Assembly (NCBI GenBank): GCA_964036195.1
Contig: OZ038456.1
Coordinates: 26,885,792-26,949,791, forward strand
Length of the DNA stretch: 64,000 bases
Direction: 5' to 3'
Source: Sphaerolaimus hirsutus
Lineage: Eukaryota; Nematoda; Chromadorea; Monhysterida; Sphaerolaimidae
Shown here: piece by piece, positions 36,567-49,600 of the stretch
How the letters are laid out: each line of letters starts with the position of its first letter
How positions within the stretch are numbered: the first letter of the stretch is position 1
Notes under the pieces: model-generated
Database searches by the model: none
Seen by the model: only the letters and a program-made list of their open reading frames with translations
Told to the model about the DNA's origin: nothing
Program-made: the position numbers and the translations under genes

Positions 36567-37906
36567 GAACAGTATGTGACCTGTTGTTGTTGTACAGACA
36601 ATCATTGTTGTTAAAACGTATTTACTTTCACTCAATAAATATGTATATTTGAGTACGGAGTACTCACCCTTACTGATACTTATTGAAAGTACTCGAGTAC
36701 AGAAAACGTAGTGAAAAATAGCCAAAAACAGGGTTTATAAGGTCATATATATAGCCAAAAAGCTGAAAATAGGCATATTTTAAGGTGGAAATGTTCAAAC
36801 AAAATATGAAAATTGGTAATTTTGAGTAAAAATCGGGAAAATATTTCTCAATAATACTTACTTTTATATTTTCCAGGGGTAAAAGTATTTTTATCACTTT
36901 TACTCATGAGTAAAACTGGAAAATTCTTACTTTATTTTTTCTATACTTGGGGGTAAGTAATATATACTGCATGTTTACATATACTTTGACAAAAGTTCAG
37001 TACTTTTAACAACTCTGGTCACAATTTATTAAAAATTTTTTTAAGCCCTTCACAATTGTGTTGACTGTTCAAAACTGAAATGGTGAATGGTCAAACTGAA
37101 AGTGATTGTAAACTGCACCCAGCATTTAAGTTATCTACATAGCACATAAATTTGATATCACATCACACACTAGTTTTTTTAATGGTACGTTACATTTGCA
37201 CAAAAATGCACTGCGCACACTTGTTGTCAACTGGAATTTCAGAAACTTAGATCAGCTTTGAACACATTTACCTAGTTTACTGAAATGAGTTATTTGTAAT
37301 ACCCACAAACTGTAGTTGACAACCACCAGAATCCAGTAAACTCAAATGCGTTCAAAGCTTCTTTCTCAGTTTTCAGAAGTTTGGTTTTCAGACTTTCGGT
37401 TTAAAGCTAAATAGCGTGTAGACGTAGAGTCGATTTGCCTGCTCACACGAGCTTTCAATTAAAATTTCGAAAACCCATAAATCATCTTGGAATGCATTTT
37501 AGTTTTCTAGAATGAGTTATTCGTCAACTACAGTTGATTGGGATTAAAAATGACTCTTCTAGAAAACTAAAATGCGTTAAGGCTGAATTTTGAGCTTTCG
37601 AATTTTTGTCGGTTGAAAAGTAGTGTGTGGGTCGACACAATTATACGCCCCCCCTGCGTTCCCTAAAAAAAACGCACGTTATCTAGGTAAATATTGTTTA
37701 CACGCGTCAGCTGCGCTATTCACATTTGCATGCGTTAAAAAAAATAATGTTGGTGCTCGGCCAGCAAAATCTAGTATAATATATTTATTGATTGCGGTTT
37801 CCGTGCCTTTGATTATTAGCGCCATGCAAACCATTTTTTTCTAGTCCACCTGTTTCTTTTGTTGAAAGTGAATCAATTTTGAGAGTTTTTTCATCGGAGT
37901 TTCAAT

Positions 37907-38673
37907 CAGAGTTGCGAAAGTGTATTTACACTTACCCGAAATACCCGGGTAAATGGGTGTAAAATTTACACTTACACTTACACTTACACTTTCATAATAA
38001 ATACCCATACACTTTTTTGACACTTTCCTGGGCACAATACCCGGGTACAGAAAGTGTATTTTTTTTCTTTCAGATGGCCCTGTTTTATGCTTTTGAGAAA
38101 GCATAAAATAGGGTCATGTACAAAAAATGCATTGAATGTAGAAAATATGGCAAATGTACAATTATCCTTTGATCTACAACCTTTGATAAGTACTCATGGT
38201 ATTCTACAGTTTCATCATACTTTTGTAAAAAGGACAAGATCAATGGAAATTCACCAGCTGGACACAAAGTCAACTTTTGCATTGACATTTGCTGCATGTC
38301 CATTCTTGCATTTAAACAGCGTGTATCGCATTGCTTAATCAGTAAAATATCAACACTGAAAAACTGCCATTTTTAGGGAACTTCATACCACTACAGTATT
38401 TGTTACAGTCTGAAATGTTTCATAAAAGGCTGTAAAATGTGAAAAAATGCATGAAAATGATACATAAATTGATCTAAAGGTGAGAACAGCGGTGTTTTCT
38501 AATGCTTAACAGTGAGTGCTCTTTCTAAAAAAAATTTTACACTTACACTTTTTTTACACTTTCCTAGGTATTTTTAAAATACCTTACACTTTTGGTATCC
38601 ATATCAAAATTTGGAAAGTGTATTTACACTTACACTTACACTTTCCAAAAATACCGGTATTTTAACAACTCTG
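37907..38673. mobile_element. hAT-type MITE (CAGAGTTG family)
   Basis: CAGAGTTGCG at the left, CAACTCTG at the right, exact duplication GTTTCAAT (37899-37906, 38674-38681). The ends are made of TTACAC repeats. Confidence 0.93.
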
Positions 38674-39292
38674 GTTTCAATCACTAGTTTAAGGCAAGGC
38701 ATGCAGGGAAAGTGGCGGCACACCAGAATAATTTCCCCTTTAATTTGCCATATTTCTTGATTAGGTATTTATGTGCTAGAGTTTTGTGTTAGAGATAATG
38801 TTTTACAGTTGGGTGCTTTTCCAGGGGCCAGTCCCGCACTGTGTAAGCGTATGAGACTGTAAAATGTCACAAATTTGAGAAACCTTATCTCGACATTCTT
38901 ATTCTGACAAATTCAAACATTTTACAGATGCGTGACTGGCTAGCAGTTCATTAGCGGAGCGTGTATCGACTTCAGCCAGAGTAAAGAAATTTTGTCAATC
39001 AGCCATCCTACCCATTTTCCCCTCTTGGACCGATTTCCATTATTCATCCCATACGGTTGAAATGCTCACGGTTTATGTATGATATTCTGTGTCACTTTAC
39101 TAGCTCAGTGTGACACTTTACTTGCTACTCTACTGTGCCAGTTTTCATCCAAAGTATGACAATTTACTTGCTATAAATATTACACAGGGGTCTCCTAGGG
39201 GGGGGGGGGGCTGCCCCCCCCAAATCCACCAGCTATCTACCTATCTATCCCAGAGGCCTATCAGCTATCTATATATCCGGAAATATGGAGAA

Positions 39293-39508
39293 CCCGAAAA
39301 ATGTGCGAGGCCTTGACAAATGCGCGAGGCCCTTAAAAATGTGCGAGGCCTCGAAAAATGTGCGAGGGCTCAAAAAAAGTGCGAGGCCTCGAAAAATGTG
39401 CGAGGCCTCGAAAAATGTGCGAAGGCTCAAAAAATGTGCGAGGTCTCAAAAAATGTGCGAGGTCTCGAAAAATGTGCGAGGCCTCGAAAAATGTGCGAGG
39501 CCCCGGAT
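39293..39508. repeat. 19-bp minisatellite
   Basis: About eleven units of CGAAAAATGTGCGAGGCCT, with variants using GGCTCAAAAA, GGTCTC or GGCCTT. It lies inside a truncated CAGGGGT-type MITE that starts at about 39186. Open frames across it (83-92 codons) follow from the repeat. Confidence 0.9.
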
Positions 39509-40664
39509 TTTTATTGTCGATTTTTTTTTATTATGAAAATTCCCTGAGTAAAAAAAATATGTATATTTCAGAATGGGTCCACACACTAGTTGACATCAGT
39601 TGCGGCAGTACTGCAGTACTGCACTACTGCAGTTGACAGTCATCTCATTCTAGAAACCTCAAATGCAAAGCTGATTTTATAGGTTTTTGAAATTTTTATT
39701 GAAAACTAATGTGTGCAGGCACAATAGTGATTTGTGATATTTTCATAATTACAGGATATAAAATGTGACATTTTAGAAGAAAATACAGTTTTTATGCATA
39801 ACTTTTATGCTTTCGTTATGTATGCACAAAATGGCCCTGCACAACCCAGTTTTCAACTGAAACTTTAAAAACTAATAAATCTGGTTTGAATGCATTTGAG
39901 TTTTCTAAAATGAGTCATTTTGAATCTGTGTGAACTGTAGTTGACAGTCACCTCATTCTAGAAAACTCAAATGCATTCAAAGCTGATTGGTGGGTATTTG
40001 AAATTTTGGTTGAAAACTTATCTGTGCAGGCACAATAGTGATTTTTGATATTTTCATAAAAACATGATATAAAATGTGACATTTTCAAAGAAAGTGCATC
40101 ATTCATACATCACTTGAATGGTTCTTTACATATGCACAAAATGGTCCTGTGCACGCTAGTTTTCAACTGAAAAATAAAAAAAATTAATAAATCTGGTTTG
40201 AATGCATTTGAAATTTCTAAAATTAGTCATTTCAAATCTCTGAACTGTAGTTGACATCACCTCATTCTAGAAAACACAAATGCATTCAAAGCTGATTTAT
40301 GGGTTTTCAGATTTCGGTGTGTGTGCAGGCACCTTATATTTTTATAAGGTTAAATACGGCGGTGCACTTGTACGCACAAATGCCTGGTACGCACAAACGC
40401 CCGGTACGCACATTATTGTGCCCACCACGCACATCTGCCCGATACGAAATAACATTACATTACATTTTGAGCGTGTTTTTCACTTCACACTTGTGAGTGA
40501 AGTGAAAAAAAGTTGTGTAATGACATTAGTTAACTTTTTGTCACTTCACATATATTTGAACATCACTTGAAAAAGTGCCAAGTTAAAAAATGGTGGATAA
40601 TGGCCAGTTTTGACCGTTTTTTCCACTTGACACTTTTTCAAGTGATTTTCAGATATCAGTGAAG

Positions 40665-41270
40665 CAGAGTTGTTAGAATTACTGAACTTTTTTAAAAGTA
40701 TATGTAAACGTAAAGTTTTTTTTTTTACTCACCACAAAGTTTAGAAAACGTAAAATACTTTTTTTTACTCGTACGTACGCGTAAATGTGGGTACTTTTTT
40801 GTGAGTGTAGAAACGACTACTTTTGTACATAGAATGTGTAAAAGTTGGCACTTTTTCATACGTGTACAGCACAATGTATGTTTTTCTATAACCAAATGAC
40901 AGATTATACAGTTTTCAAGGTCTCTTTTTCTAGGATATAAAAATCATCGTTCTCCCAACTCGGTTACTACATCCATTGTCTCCACAACCATTTTGATTTG
41001 GTTGCGAATTTTGAAATTTTTAAAGGCACTACCCCCGCGTATCTAAAATATTCAATGGAACCACTTCTGTAAATACATAACAGTGTAGTTAATTTATAAA
41101 TATGTCCCACATTGAATTTTCATAAATACATTTTCCGTACGCGTACGCCTTGAAAGTGTACGCGTACAAGTGCGTACGGTATTTTTTTGAAAAGTATATG
41201 TAAATGTATTTACCGCGTACTCGCGTACGCGTATTTTTCGAGTAAACGTACGTACCTTTTAACAACTCTG
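40665..41270. mobile_element. hAT-type MITE (CAGAGTTG family)
   Basis: CAGAGTTGTT and AACAACTCTG ends, exact duplication CAGTGAAG (40657-40664, 41271-41278). The interior is rich in GTACGCGTAC palindromes. Confidence 0.93.
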
Positions 41271-44200
41271 CAGTGAAGTGAAAAAAGCTGTGCAATAACA
41301 TTAGTGACCATCTGTCCGGTACGCAAAGATCCTCAGCCATGTAAGTACCGGGCAGATGTGCATGGCGGGCACAATTTTGTGCGTACCGGGCGTTTGTGCG
41401 TACCAGGCATTTGTGCATAGGAGGCCTGGCCCGTTAAATACTATGTTCTGAAGCGAGGACTAAAATTATAAGTGGTGATTTCAATTCAAACTCTACTCAA
41501 TTCAACTCAACTGGAATTCCAGTTCATGAGATATTGGGATTATCATCAAATCACATTTTTCTCACATATCTGAATTACTGCTAATTCTAGAATTCTCGTG
41601 TCAGTTCTGCAAGTGGAGAAGGGAGAAGTAAAATGGCAAAGGCGAAGTAAAAGCGCAAAGGCGAAGTTAAATGGCAAGATAATTTGGCAAAAGCGAAGTA
41701 AAAAAATAAAAAGTAATTTCACTTCACTTTTGCCATTTTACTTCTCAATTCACTTCCCCTATGCCATTTTACTTGGCACTTGCTATTTGACTTCTCACTA
41801 ACCCACTTGCGGAACTGGGCCCAGATTTGCATAATTTGAGCGTGACATTTTAAGGGGTCTGGCCCAGACCGTCTGTGAGAGGAACCAGGGGTCTATTCCG
41901 CAAGTATAGTTACAAAATGACACTGGTGCCAGCCCAGACCATGTAAAGTGTGTCAAGAGTCATGCAATATGTCAAATTATCTTCTATGTTTTACTGGATG
42001 TTTGACATTAGACTTTACGTGACATTTTACAGGGTCTGGAAATTCAATCACTGATAAATAAGTCGTTGCTGTGATCTATTGAATCCAATTGTCCAACAAA
42101 TGATATTTTTCGTTTGTACGTCGAACGATGATTTGTTTGTTTTAGTCAACATTTGATCTTCAAATAGCACCAACTCAATGGACGAAAGCCACTACCTAAT
42201 TTAATGTACTTTATTAAAAACTTTAATCATTTTTATGCAGTTGTCACAATTCCAGCAGTTTTGACCCTTCTGTTGAGACCGTCCTTCTATTTTAGTTTTT
42301 AGTTTTAGTTTATCGATTTTAGTTCATTTTGGGTCTCAGCATAATTTTGCATCACGTGCACATGCAGCAATCACGAAAAGGAATCAAAATTGCCATGAGC
42401 ATTTGAACACGCTTTCGCAACCCAGAGCTGTAAAAAGTACTGAACTTTTGAAAAGTAAACAACTATGAAAATAATATAAAGTAGAACTATGAAAATGAAC
42501 TGTGTCACTAATTTCGGAACACCAAGAAGTATACATACCACCAGGCTACTTTATGAATGCATGTGTTTGGAATGTAGCGAGACAGCAAAAAATGTGTAAA
42601 ACACAAAGCATCACAATGTTTGCCTGTTTAATTAATTTAACGACATTTATTGCAAGATTTTATTCATTAAATTATGGTAGGTTTCCATACTAAGTGTGCT
42701 CACCGCAGAGTATACCTATGTTCACGGCTGATTAACCTGTATACTAGATAATTTCTGCAGAGTGTGTGGCCGTTCCGTCAAAAAATCAAACTTTCCATTG
42801 CGGCACTGTTAGCCAAAAAGGGAAATTTCCATTGCCGTTTTCGTTGTCCCTATTTATTTTTGTTACGCCCCCTCCATTGTGTTGGGCTTTTATTTGTATA
42901 CATACCCTTCCATTTTCAATTCCCCCGCCAGAACTGTGCATTGGCAGCGCGCCAGGTTTTTTTTTTCGATGCCGCGTGGCTGGCGTCTACGAATCTGGGC
43001 CGAGCTTTGCGCTGTGAATGGCCGCCCCAGCCCCAGCGCGTTGTCATCCTTGCTTCATGTGTGTGTGTGGATGCCCGTTTGATTTTTTTCGCAGGCTGTC
43101 TGGCGTGCGGTGAGTAATGTGTTTCCGTGTCGTATCACTACCTGGTGCCAGTCCCAAGCCCTGTAAAGTCAAGCGCCAAATATCATACAAATTTGTCAAA
43201 TGTCATCAAAGTGTCAATTGGCGTGCAAGGTTCAGTTATGAAACCTTTTCTTTTTTGTTTTGATTGACATTTTACATGACATTTGACATTTGGCTTCACA
43301 CTGTACAGGGCTCGGGACTGCCCCATGGTGCTAGTCTCACGTGAAATATCAGTTAAGTCAAGTGAAATGTCATACAAAGTTGTCAATTGTTTTTAATTTA
43401 AGTTTTAATTTAAGTTTTTTAATGACCCTGTGTTTTTAATTTTATTTTTTGTCCGTTTTTGCATAACAGCATTTTAAATCATGTTGTGGGACATGTCCAA
43501 GCATAAAAAGCCTTGGTGCCAGCATTTTCATTTCCATTTTCGTGTGAATGTTTTCGTCTATTACACTTGCTTACCATTTTGTGGAAATGTAGCAGACCAT
43601 AAAATTGGTGCAAAATACACACAAAAGTGCTACCACCAAGTCTAGTTTTGCTTGGAAAAGTACTCGAGTACAGAAAACGTATTTCAGATCGTCCTTTATG
43701 GTGATTTTTTGAAGGCACAATAGGGAAAAAAGGAAGAGAACATGCGAAAAATAGCGGAAATCAGTCGAAAATGGACAAATGAGCACATATATAGCCAAAA
43801 AGCCCTTAAAATAAGCAAAAAGCGCTTAAAATCAGCAAAAGTTATAAAATTAGTGATTTAGAGCGAACATTGGGGTGGATTTTCTAAAAAAACTCACATT
43901 TACGTTTTTCAGGGGAAAAAGTATGTTTACTCATGAGTAAAAGTAAAAAAAATTACTTCACGTTTTCTGTACTCAGGGGGTGAGTAAAAAATAAATACTT
44001 ACATTTACATATACTTTGAAAAACGTTCGGTACTTTTAACAAGTCTGCTTTATACTTATCACCATTGTCGCGGTGTGCAATGTAATTATTCATTTCCGGC
44101 TTCAAAGGCATGTCGCCGCGCCAGCACAGCGCACACCGTGCATGGGCGCGGATTCGGGACAGCCAAAAAACGTATTTATGATAGGCAATGGGAAGTACAT

Positions 44201-44650
44201 AGTTTCAGTGGGTTTCAGGGAAGTAGCGATGGGGGAGGTAGATGGGCAAATGTGCACATGTAAACCCGACTGCACATGTAAAGTTGCCCATGCATGCACA
44301 CGCCCGGTGCACATGGACGGCCGGTGCCACGTGCACATGTATGTGCAGATAAATGTGCACCAGTCAGAAATGTGGACAGCAGCAGAAACCAGGTTTACAT
44401 GTGCACAGCAGCAGGCTCGTGTCGGATGTCTTCGCCTAGATGAGTAGTTGGTAGCACTAGATGAGTGGCAGGTCTAGATGAGCAGAGGGTTTAGATGAGT
44501 AGTGAGCCCTACCCATAGCGCAGTGGCACGTTTGGCACCATTTTGCTGTGGTCCCATTGCCACTGGGGATTGAAAAAGCGTGATGGCAATGGAGCTTGGC
44601 ACTCGGGAAGTGCCGGCGCGCTCTACATGGCTACAGGTACACTTTGCCAG

Positions 44651-45144
44651 GGCGACGTGGAGCGCGCGAGCGGGCGCGAGCCGGCTGCGATGATGGACCG
44701 GCGGCAGCGGCGGCAGCTGCCCTCGATGCAGGCGGCCTTCATGCAGTCCATCTGCGTGCCCTGCTACAGTCTGCTGGCCGCCTGCCTGCCCCACCTGCCG
44801 CCGCTCACCCACAAGGCCGCGTGAGTGCATCGCACTGTGCACAGTTGAGTGTGATTGGTGTTGAAGAAATATGTGGGAGATTGATATTTACCATCAACCA
44901 AATACCACAAAATATATTTATAAAAATATAAGGTTATTTTATATTTTTCCAAATTTTTGCAGACAGATTTAATAATGTTTCCTTTTTGAGATATTTTCTG
45001 AAATTATGTTGAATTTTGTTTTCTCAAAATCACTCATTCTTCAATGCTAATCATGACTCGAGCACAGGTCACATGCATTTGGATACATTTTGCAGATACA
45101 ACATGCGCAAGTGGCAGCAGCTGGCACAGGCCCAAGACACATGA
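44651..45144 (+). CDS. PDE last two exons, unit D copy
   Basis: Exons 44651-44820 and 45096-45144 duplicate the last two exons of the PDE at 24196-25253, with the same donor (GCCGC|GTGAGT) and acceptor (TTTGCAG). One residue differs: THKA here against TNKA in unit C. The preceding exon (ILASDLA block) is not found upstream in this unit, where 43.4-44.6 kb is MITE and intronic sequence like 22.3-24.2 kb. The stop codon lies 1.47 kb from the TSR1 stop, so the two genes are tail to tail. This copy is partial unless missing exons lie elsewhere. Confidence 0.82.
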
Positions 45145-45221
45145 CTGCGCGTGCACATTCAGGTGTCCCTTGCTGCATTCATGCGATCTCGATTATTTAT
45201 GGATCTGTTGAAGTGTGGTAG

Positions 45222-45814
45222 CAGGGGTTTAGCAGATTTGGACCCCGCGGGGGTTCATATAGATAGTAAATCGCTCCTCCGGAGGGATAGATAGCTGAAA
45301 AAGTTTCTGCGGGTGGGTTGGGGGGGGGGGGGGGTTTGGGGGTAGTGATGAAATGGCGCCTGGCGCTGGCGCCATTGGCGCTTGGCGCCCTTATTCTGTG
45401 GCGCCTGGCGCCCACATTCTGGGATACGCCATGGCGCCTTGATGGGAAAAGTCTATTTGAAGTGAATGGATTGTTGTCAAATGACAATATCCATTGTGTT
45501 TGAATTCGTTATGTGGGTTTTACTTAAATTTTGTTTTTGCTAGTGTTGTTTTTGTTCATTACATCCTGGAGAACGCGAATTAAGTGGTGGATGCGTGGAC
45601 TAGGGTGATAAAGAAACACTTAGCACACGCAGGGTGTTGTATGCACTTATTTATCCTGGCGCCTTTTGCGCCTGGCGCCTATCTTTGAAATGGCGCCATT
45701 GCGCCCTTGGCGCTTGAGATAGCTAGATAGCTATAGATAGATAGATAGCTGAGCGGGCCTCCGGGATACATAGATAGCTGCCACCCCAACCCCCCCCCCC
45801 CAACTAAACCCCTG
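45222..45814. mobile_element. hAT-type MITE (CAGGGGT family) downstream of PDE, unit D
   Basis: Same site and flanks as in unit C. It is larger because the GGCGCC repeat region is split by about 280 bp of unrelated AT-rich sequence (45420-45660). Confidence 0.85.
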
Positions 45815-45891
45815 TGTAGTAGTGATAGTATAAGCATGTTTGAGGATCTCCCTTTTCAGTACCGCCGTAGAGTGTTGTTGAAAAAGCGCTA

Positions 45892-46315
45892 CCGTATTAC
45901 CTCGAAATACCCCCAGGGGGTTTATTATTTCGCCAGCAAAATTTTAGGGGGGATAATTCGAGGGGGGGGGGTTTATTCGAGGGGGGGGGTCTATTATTTC
46001 GCCAGAAATTATCGGAAATTCCCCATACGCAGACGTATAAAAATCGAACAATCACATAGATTTATATGTATTTATAGGCATATATTACTGTATATACACA
46101 AGAACCCTTTCCTAACGTCACTTAATCATCAGTTTTAACGTGTGTTCTGCATTGTACAGATCACAAACTGCGGTATTTGTCATGTACGTTCACGTTACAC
46201 TCAATTTTAGGGGGGGGTATTTCGAGGGGGGGGTATATTTCCTCAGCCGAAATTTAGGGGGGTATTTCGAGGGGGGTTAATTCAAGGGGGGGGGGGATAA
46301 TTCGAGGTAATACGG
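45892..46315. mobile_element. MITE with TA target duplication (CCGTATTACCTCGAA family), unit D
   Basis: Ends are CCGTATTACCTCGAA and TTCGAGGTAATACGG, flanked by TA. The empty site is GCGCTATATTATT in unit C (about 25709). It lies between the PDE and TSR1 stops. Confidence 0.9.
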
Positions 46316-46612
46316 TATATTATTTGCGCAAAGGCACTATTTGTACAATAATTTCCGCAATTTTTGGCAAGACGTTGACGTAGCGCGAGCAGCTACAGAT
46401 TGTGTTATGATCAAAAATAAAGATCTCACACGCGGCTTTTTGCATTTTCATTCGGAATAAATATGAAGAAACAAAAATCTGAGACAACATTCCAAATTCA
46501 ACGTGAACAAAGATGAGTACACATAAGGATTAACAAGATACTGATATTTATAAAATGGCAACAAAGCCGAACAAACATCTCCGCAGCCAATCAGCAGTTG
46601 CGGGGGCGGAGC

Positions 46613-49600
46613 CTAGAGCAGGGGCAGGTAGGCGCCCTTGGGGAAGACTCGCTTGTACAGGTGCATGCACACCGTGTCCTGCTGGCTGAGCGGCGCGTCG
46701 AACACGCACTTCATGCGGCCGTGCGTGCCTGCGCCCAGTCCCGTGGTTGCATGCGAGCAATATCAAAACATCGAACCGATAGAAAATCATGTAAAATGCC
46801 GCGCTAACTACCACGCCCAGGGTCAGTCCCAGACAAATGTCAAATGTCAAGTCCCAGACCCTGTAAAATGTCAAATGTCAAGTCCTAGACCCTGTAAAAT
46901 GTCAAATGTCATGTCCCAGACCCTGTAAAATGTCAAATGTCATGCAAAGTGTCAAAAGTCATGTAAAATGTCCGGCAAAATGGCAACTCGGTTCATACTC
47001 GGTTTTCTTATCATTTGTCCACTCGCCTGCTGTAAAACCGCAAATTTCATCAATTCTAACCCAACAAATTTTGAGAGCAAAAAAACATTTAAGAACGCTC
47101 TAAGGCGCCTTAAACCATTCAACATAAAAATGGACAGACAGATCGCTATACAATAAACGATACCATATTTTGATGGATCTGGCCACATGTAAAACTGCAC
47201 CAAATTCACTTAACGTGGAAGCAATACGATAAATATGATGAGAAAAACCAATGCTTGTTCGTTTATTCCGAGTGTATGGTAGACTTGACTGCAGGCGTCT
47301 GCGAGGAGTCTGCACCGCTCGGCATCTAAACCTGCATGGCATCTAGACCCGCGTGGCATGGATTTCTGCCTGCATGGCATCGAGACCCGCGTGGTATCTA
47401 TCGTCCCATAGATGCCAAGCGGGCTACATGCCTGCACATGCCATGCGGTCTCCATGCCGTGTGGGTGTAGATGCCAAGCAGGCTGAACCCCCCCCCCCCC
47501 CACACACCCACGAGACGGCCTCATGGCCTCTGTGCCTCATGGTGGGCTGTTGCGCGCCTGTGCATGCATGGTGTCCCAAAATGAATTCTGACAAAAAATT
47601 GTTGTTTTTTCAAAAATTCATGCTGAACCTTTACTTGCACAGCTGAAATATTACTCGCTGAACCTGTCACCCTGCAACTTATTTTTAAAGGAGTACACCT
47701 GTTTATCCAGTCCAGTGTATCATGTGCACAAAAAAATATGAATTCAAAATGTGCAAAAATTTCAATGTTTTTCCCAATTATTGTTTTCAGATGTCGTGTC
47801 TCTGAATTTTTTTTATTTAAATGCAAATATGAGTACTGTTTGAAATGGGGAAGAAGGGTAGATAAATACATGCATGCCCATGCAAATTCATACATACAAT
47901 TCTTTATTAACCCTGTAAGAGTGGCTACTATAATAAATTTTTATCAAGCCATTTTTTGGCAGGAATTGCATTTTGGGACACCATGCATGTAAAAAGCCTC
48001 AGTGTTAAGGGGCAACACTCAAATTGATCTGGGTAGTGTGGTGAGATATGCATTGAATATTGTGTACATGGTGGCTTAGAAATAGATGGTCAAATTAGAT
48101 ATTTTTAACAGATTTTCTGGGATTATATTTAATTTAATTTTCTCAGGGTATGCATGTATCTACCCTTCTTCCCCATTTCAAATGGTACTCATATTTGCAT
48201 TTAAATAAAAAAATTCAGAGACACTTGACATCTGAAAAAAATAATTGGGAAAAACATTAAAATTTTTACACATTTTGTATTCATATTTTTTGTGCACATG
48301 ATACACTTGACATGTAGACCCCCCCTGCCCGCTTGGCATTTGGCCCTACCCGCCCGTTTGGCATCTATGCCACAGTCCGCTTGGCATCCAGCATTGGATA
48401 GATGCCAAGCAGGTCTAGATGCCAAGCAGGCAGAAATCCATGCTATCCGGGTCCAGATGCCAAGCGGATTAGATGCCATTTAGGCCTGACCCGTCTGCGA
48501 GTGGATCTGGTGCTTGGAGGCTCACCGAGGGGCTGGGAGATGGCGCCGCGCCTGCCCATCTTGGAGCGCAGCCCCACCGGCTTGAACCACTGCACGTCCT
48601 CGCGGCTGAAGAACATGTACCTGCAAGCAAATAGGGCGTTATGGACTTGGTCCGAGTTATGGCTTCATGTCGCGGCAACCAGGCAAATCGAATGCAGTTT
48701 TCTACGATTCTCCTGGCTAGGATGGCAGCTGTTTTCTAATGTTTTGTTTTTAAACGTTGAAAAAACTGTTTTTAAACTGATGCCAAAAATTTGAATACTT
48801 GTTCATTGTTTTTTTGTTGCAATTTTTGCGCTCAATTTCACATACAAGTAAAGTAACCATCAGTGGGTTTTTTTAATAGGTTTCATGGTATTTCACTTTT
48901 CCAGTTAAAACAAAAAAAAAACAGTTTTAAAAATGAGTGCCATATAGTACCTGACGACTGCGGCCCTGCCGTGCACCCTGAAGGGGTGGCCGGACAAGGT
49001 GACGCGCTTGAGCACCAGTCTGTAAGTGCAGCTCAGCTGCGCCGGCGCACTGCCGCTCGCCGCCAGCCGCAGCTCTGCGGTGCTTAGACTTCACAGCACT
49101 TCACAAAGACACGCTGCACGAGTGATCGAATTCAAGCAGATCTTGGAATTGCAAATCTCTTAATCCGACTTCGTATTACACATATTTATTTACAAGTTGC
49201 AATTTGCACAGATTGAATTTAACAGATGCAGCCAATTCGCCTCACACACGCTAGTTGACATCGACATAAAATGTCAACTGGTTCCGTTCCTAATCCAAAG
49301 ATTGCATTTGAACATCGTTCATCCCTTCGTCAGCAAACTTTGAATCGGGATCGGCACCAGTTGACATTTGGTGTCGATGTCAACTAGCGTGTGTTGGCCC
49401 AATCTACAAGTGTACATGTCAAGTGACTGGTGAGTTAAGCGACAAGTAAACTGATGGGTGACATTTTACAATTACATTATACTCACTTGACCACTTATCG
49501 CCATTTTGAACACTTATCCAGACGCGGAATCAGCCATGCAAAGGCATTCCCACCAGGATGGCAAACGGTACGGCCTTGTTGTACGGTACGGTAAATTTCT

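Larger units (their letters stand above)
37588..42368. other. 4.8-kb unit-specific insertion composed of MITEs and satellites
   Basis: It holds a hAT-type MITE at 37907-38673, a copy of the CAGTCCCGCACTG element at about 38826-38985, the 19-bp minisatellite, two repeated segments with GTAGTTGACAGTCACCTCAT (39600-40310), a second hAT-type MITE at 40665-41270, a fold-back at about 41600-41820 and a CAGACC-type element at about 41930-42050. I see no gene in it. Confidence 0.75.
32775..43391. repeat. Segmental duplication block, copy 2, with 4.8-kb insertion
   Basis: Collinear with 3896-9507 except for 37588-42368, which has no counterpart in copy 1. It follows the Gag-like ORF of unit C and precedes the PDE exons of unit D. 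Confidence 0.9.

Noticed and set aside
47290..48480. GATGCCAAGC(A/G)GG repeat with restriction-like palindromes, possible operator array
   Set aside because: It is a loose repeat of CATGGCATCTA / GATGCCA words with mirrored AT-rich arms (47700-47890 and 48150-48290), more likely a fold-back element inside TSR1 intron 18 of unit D than a regulatory site.
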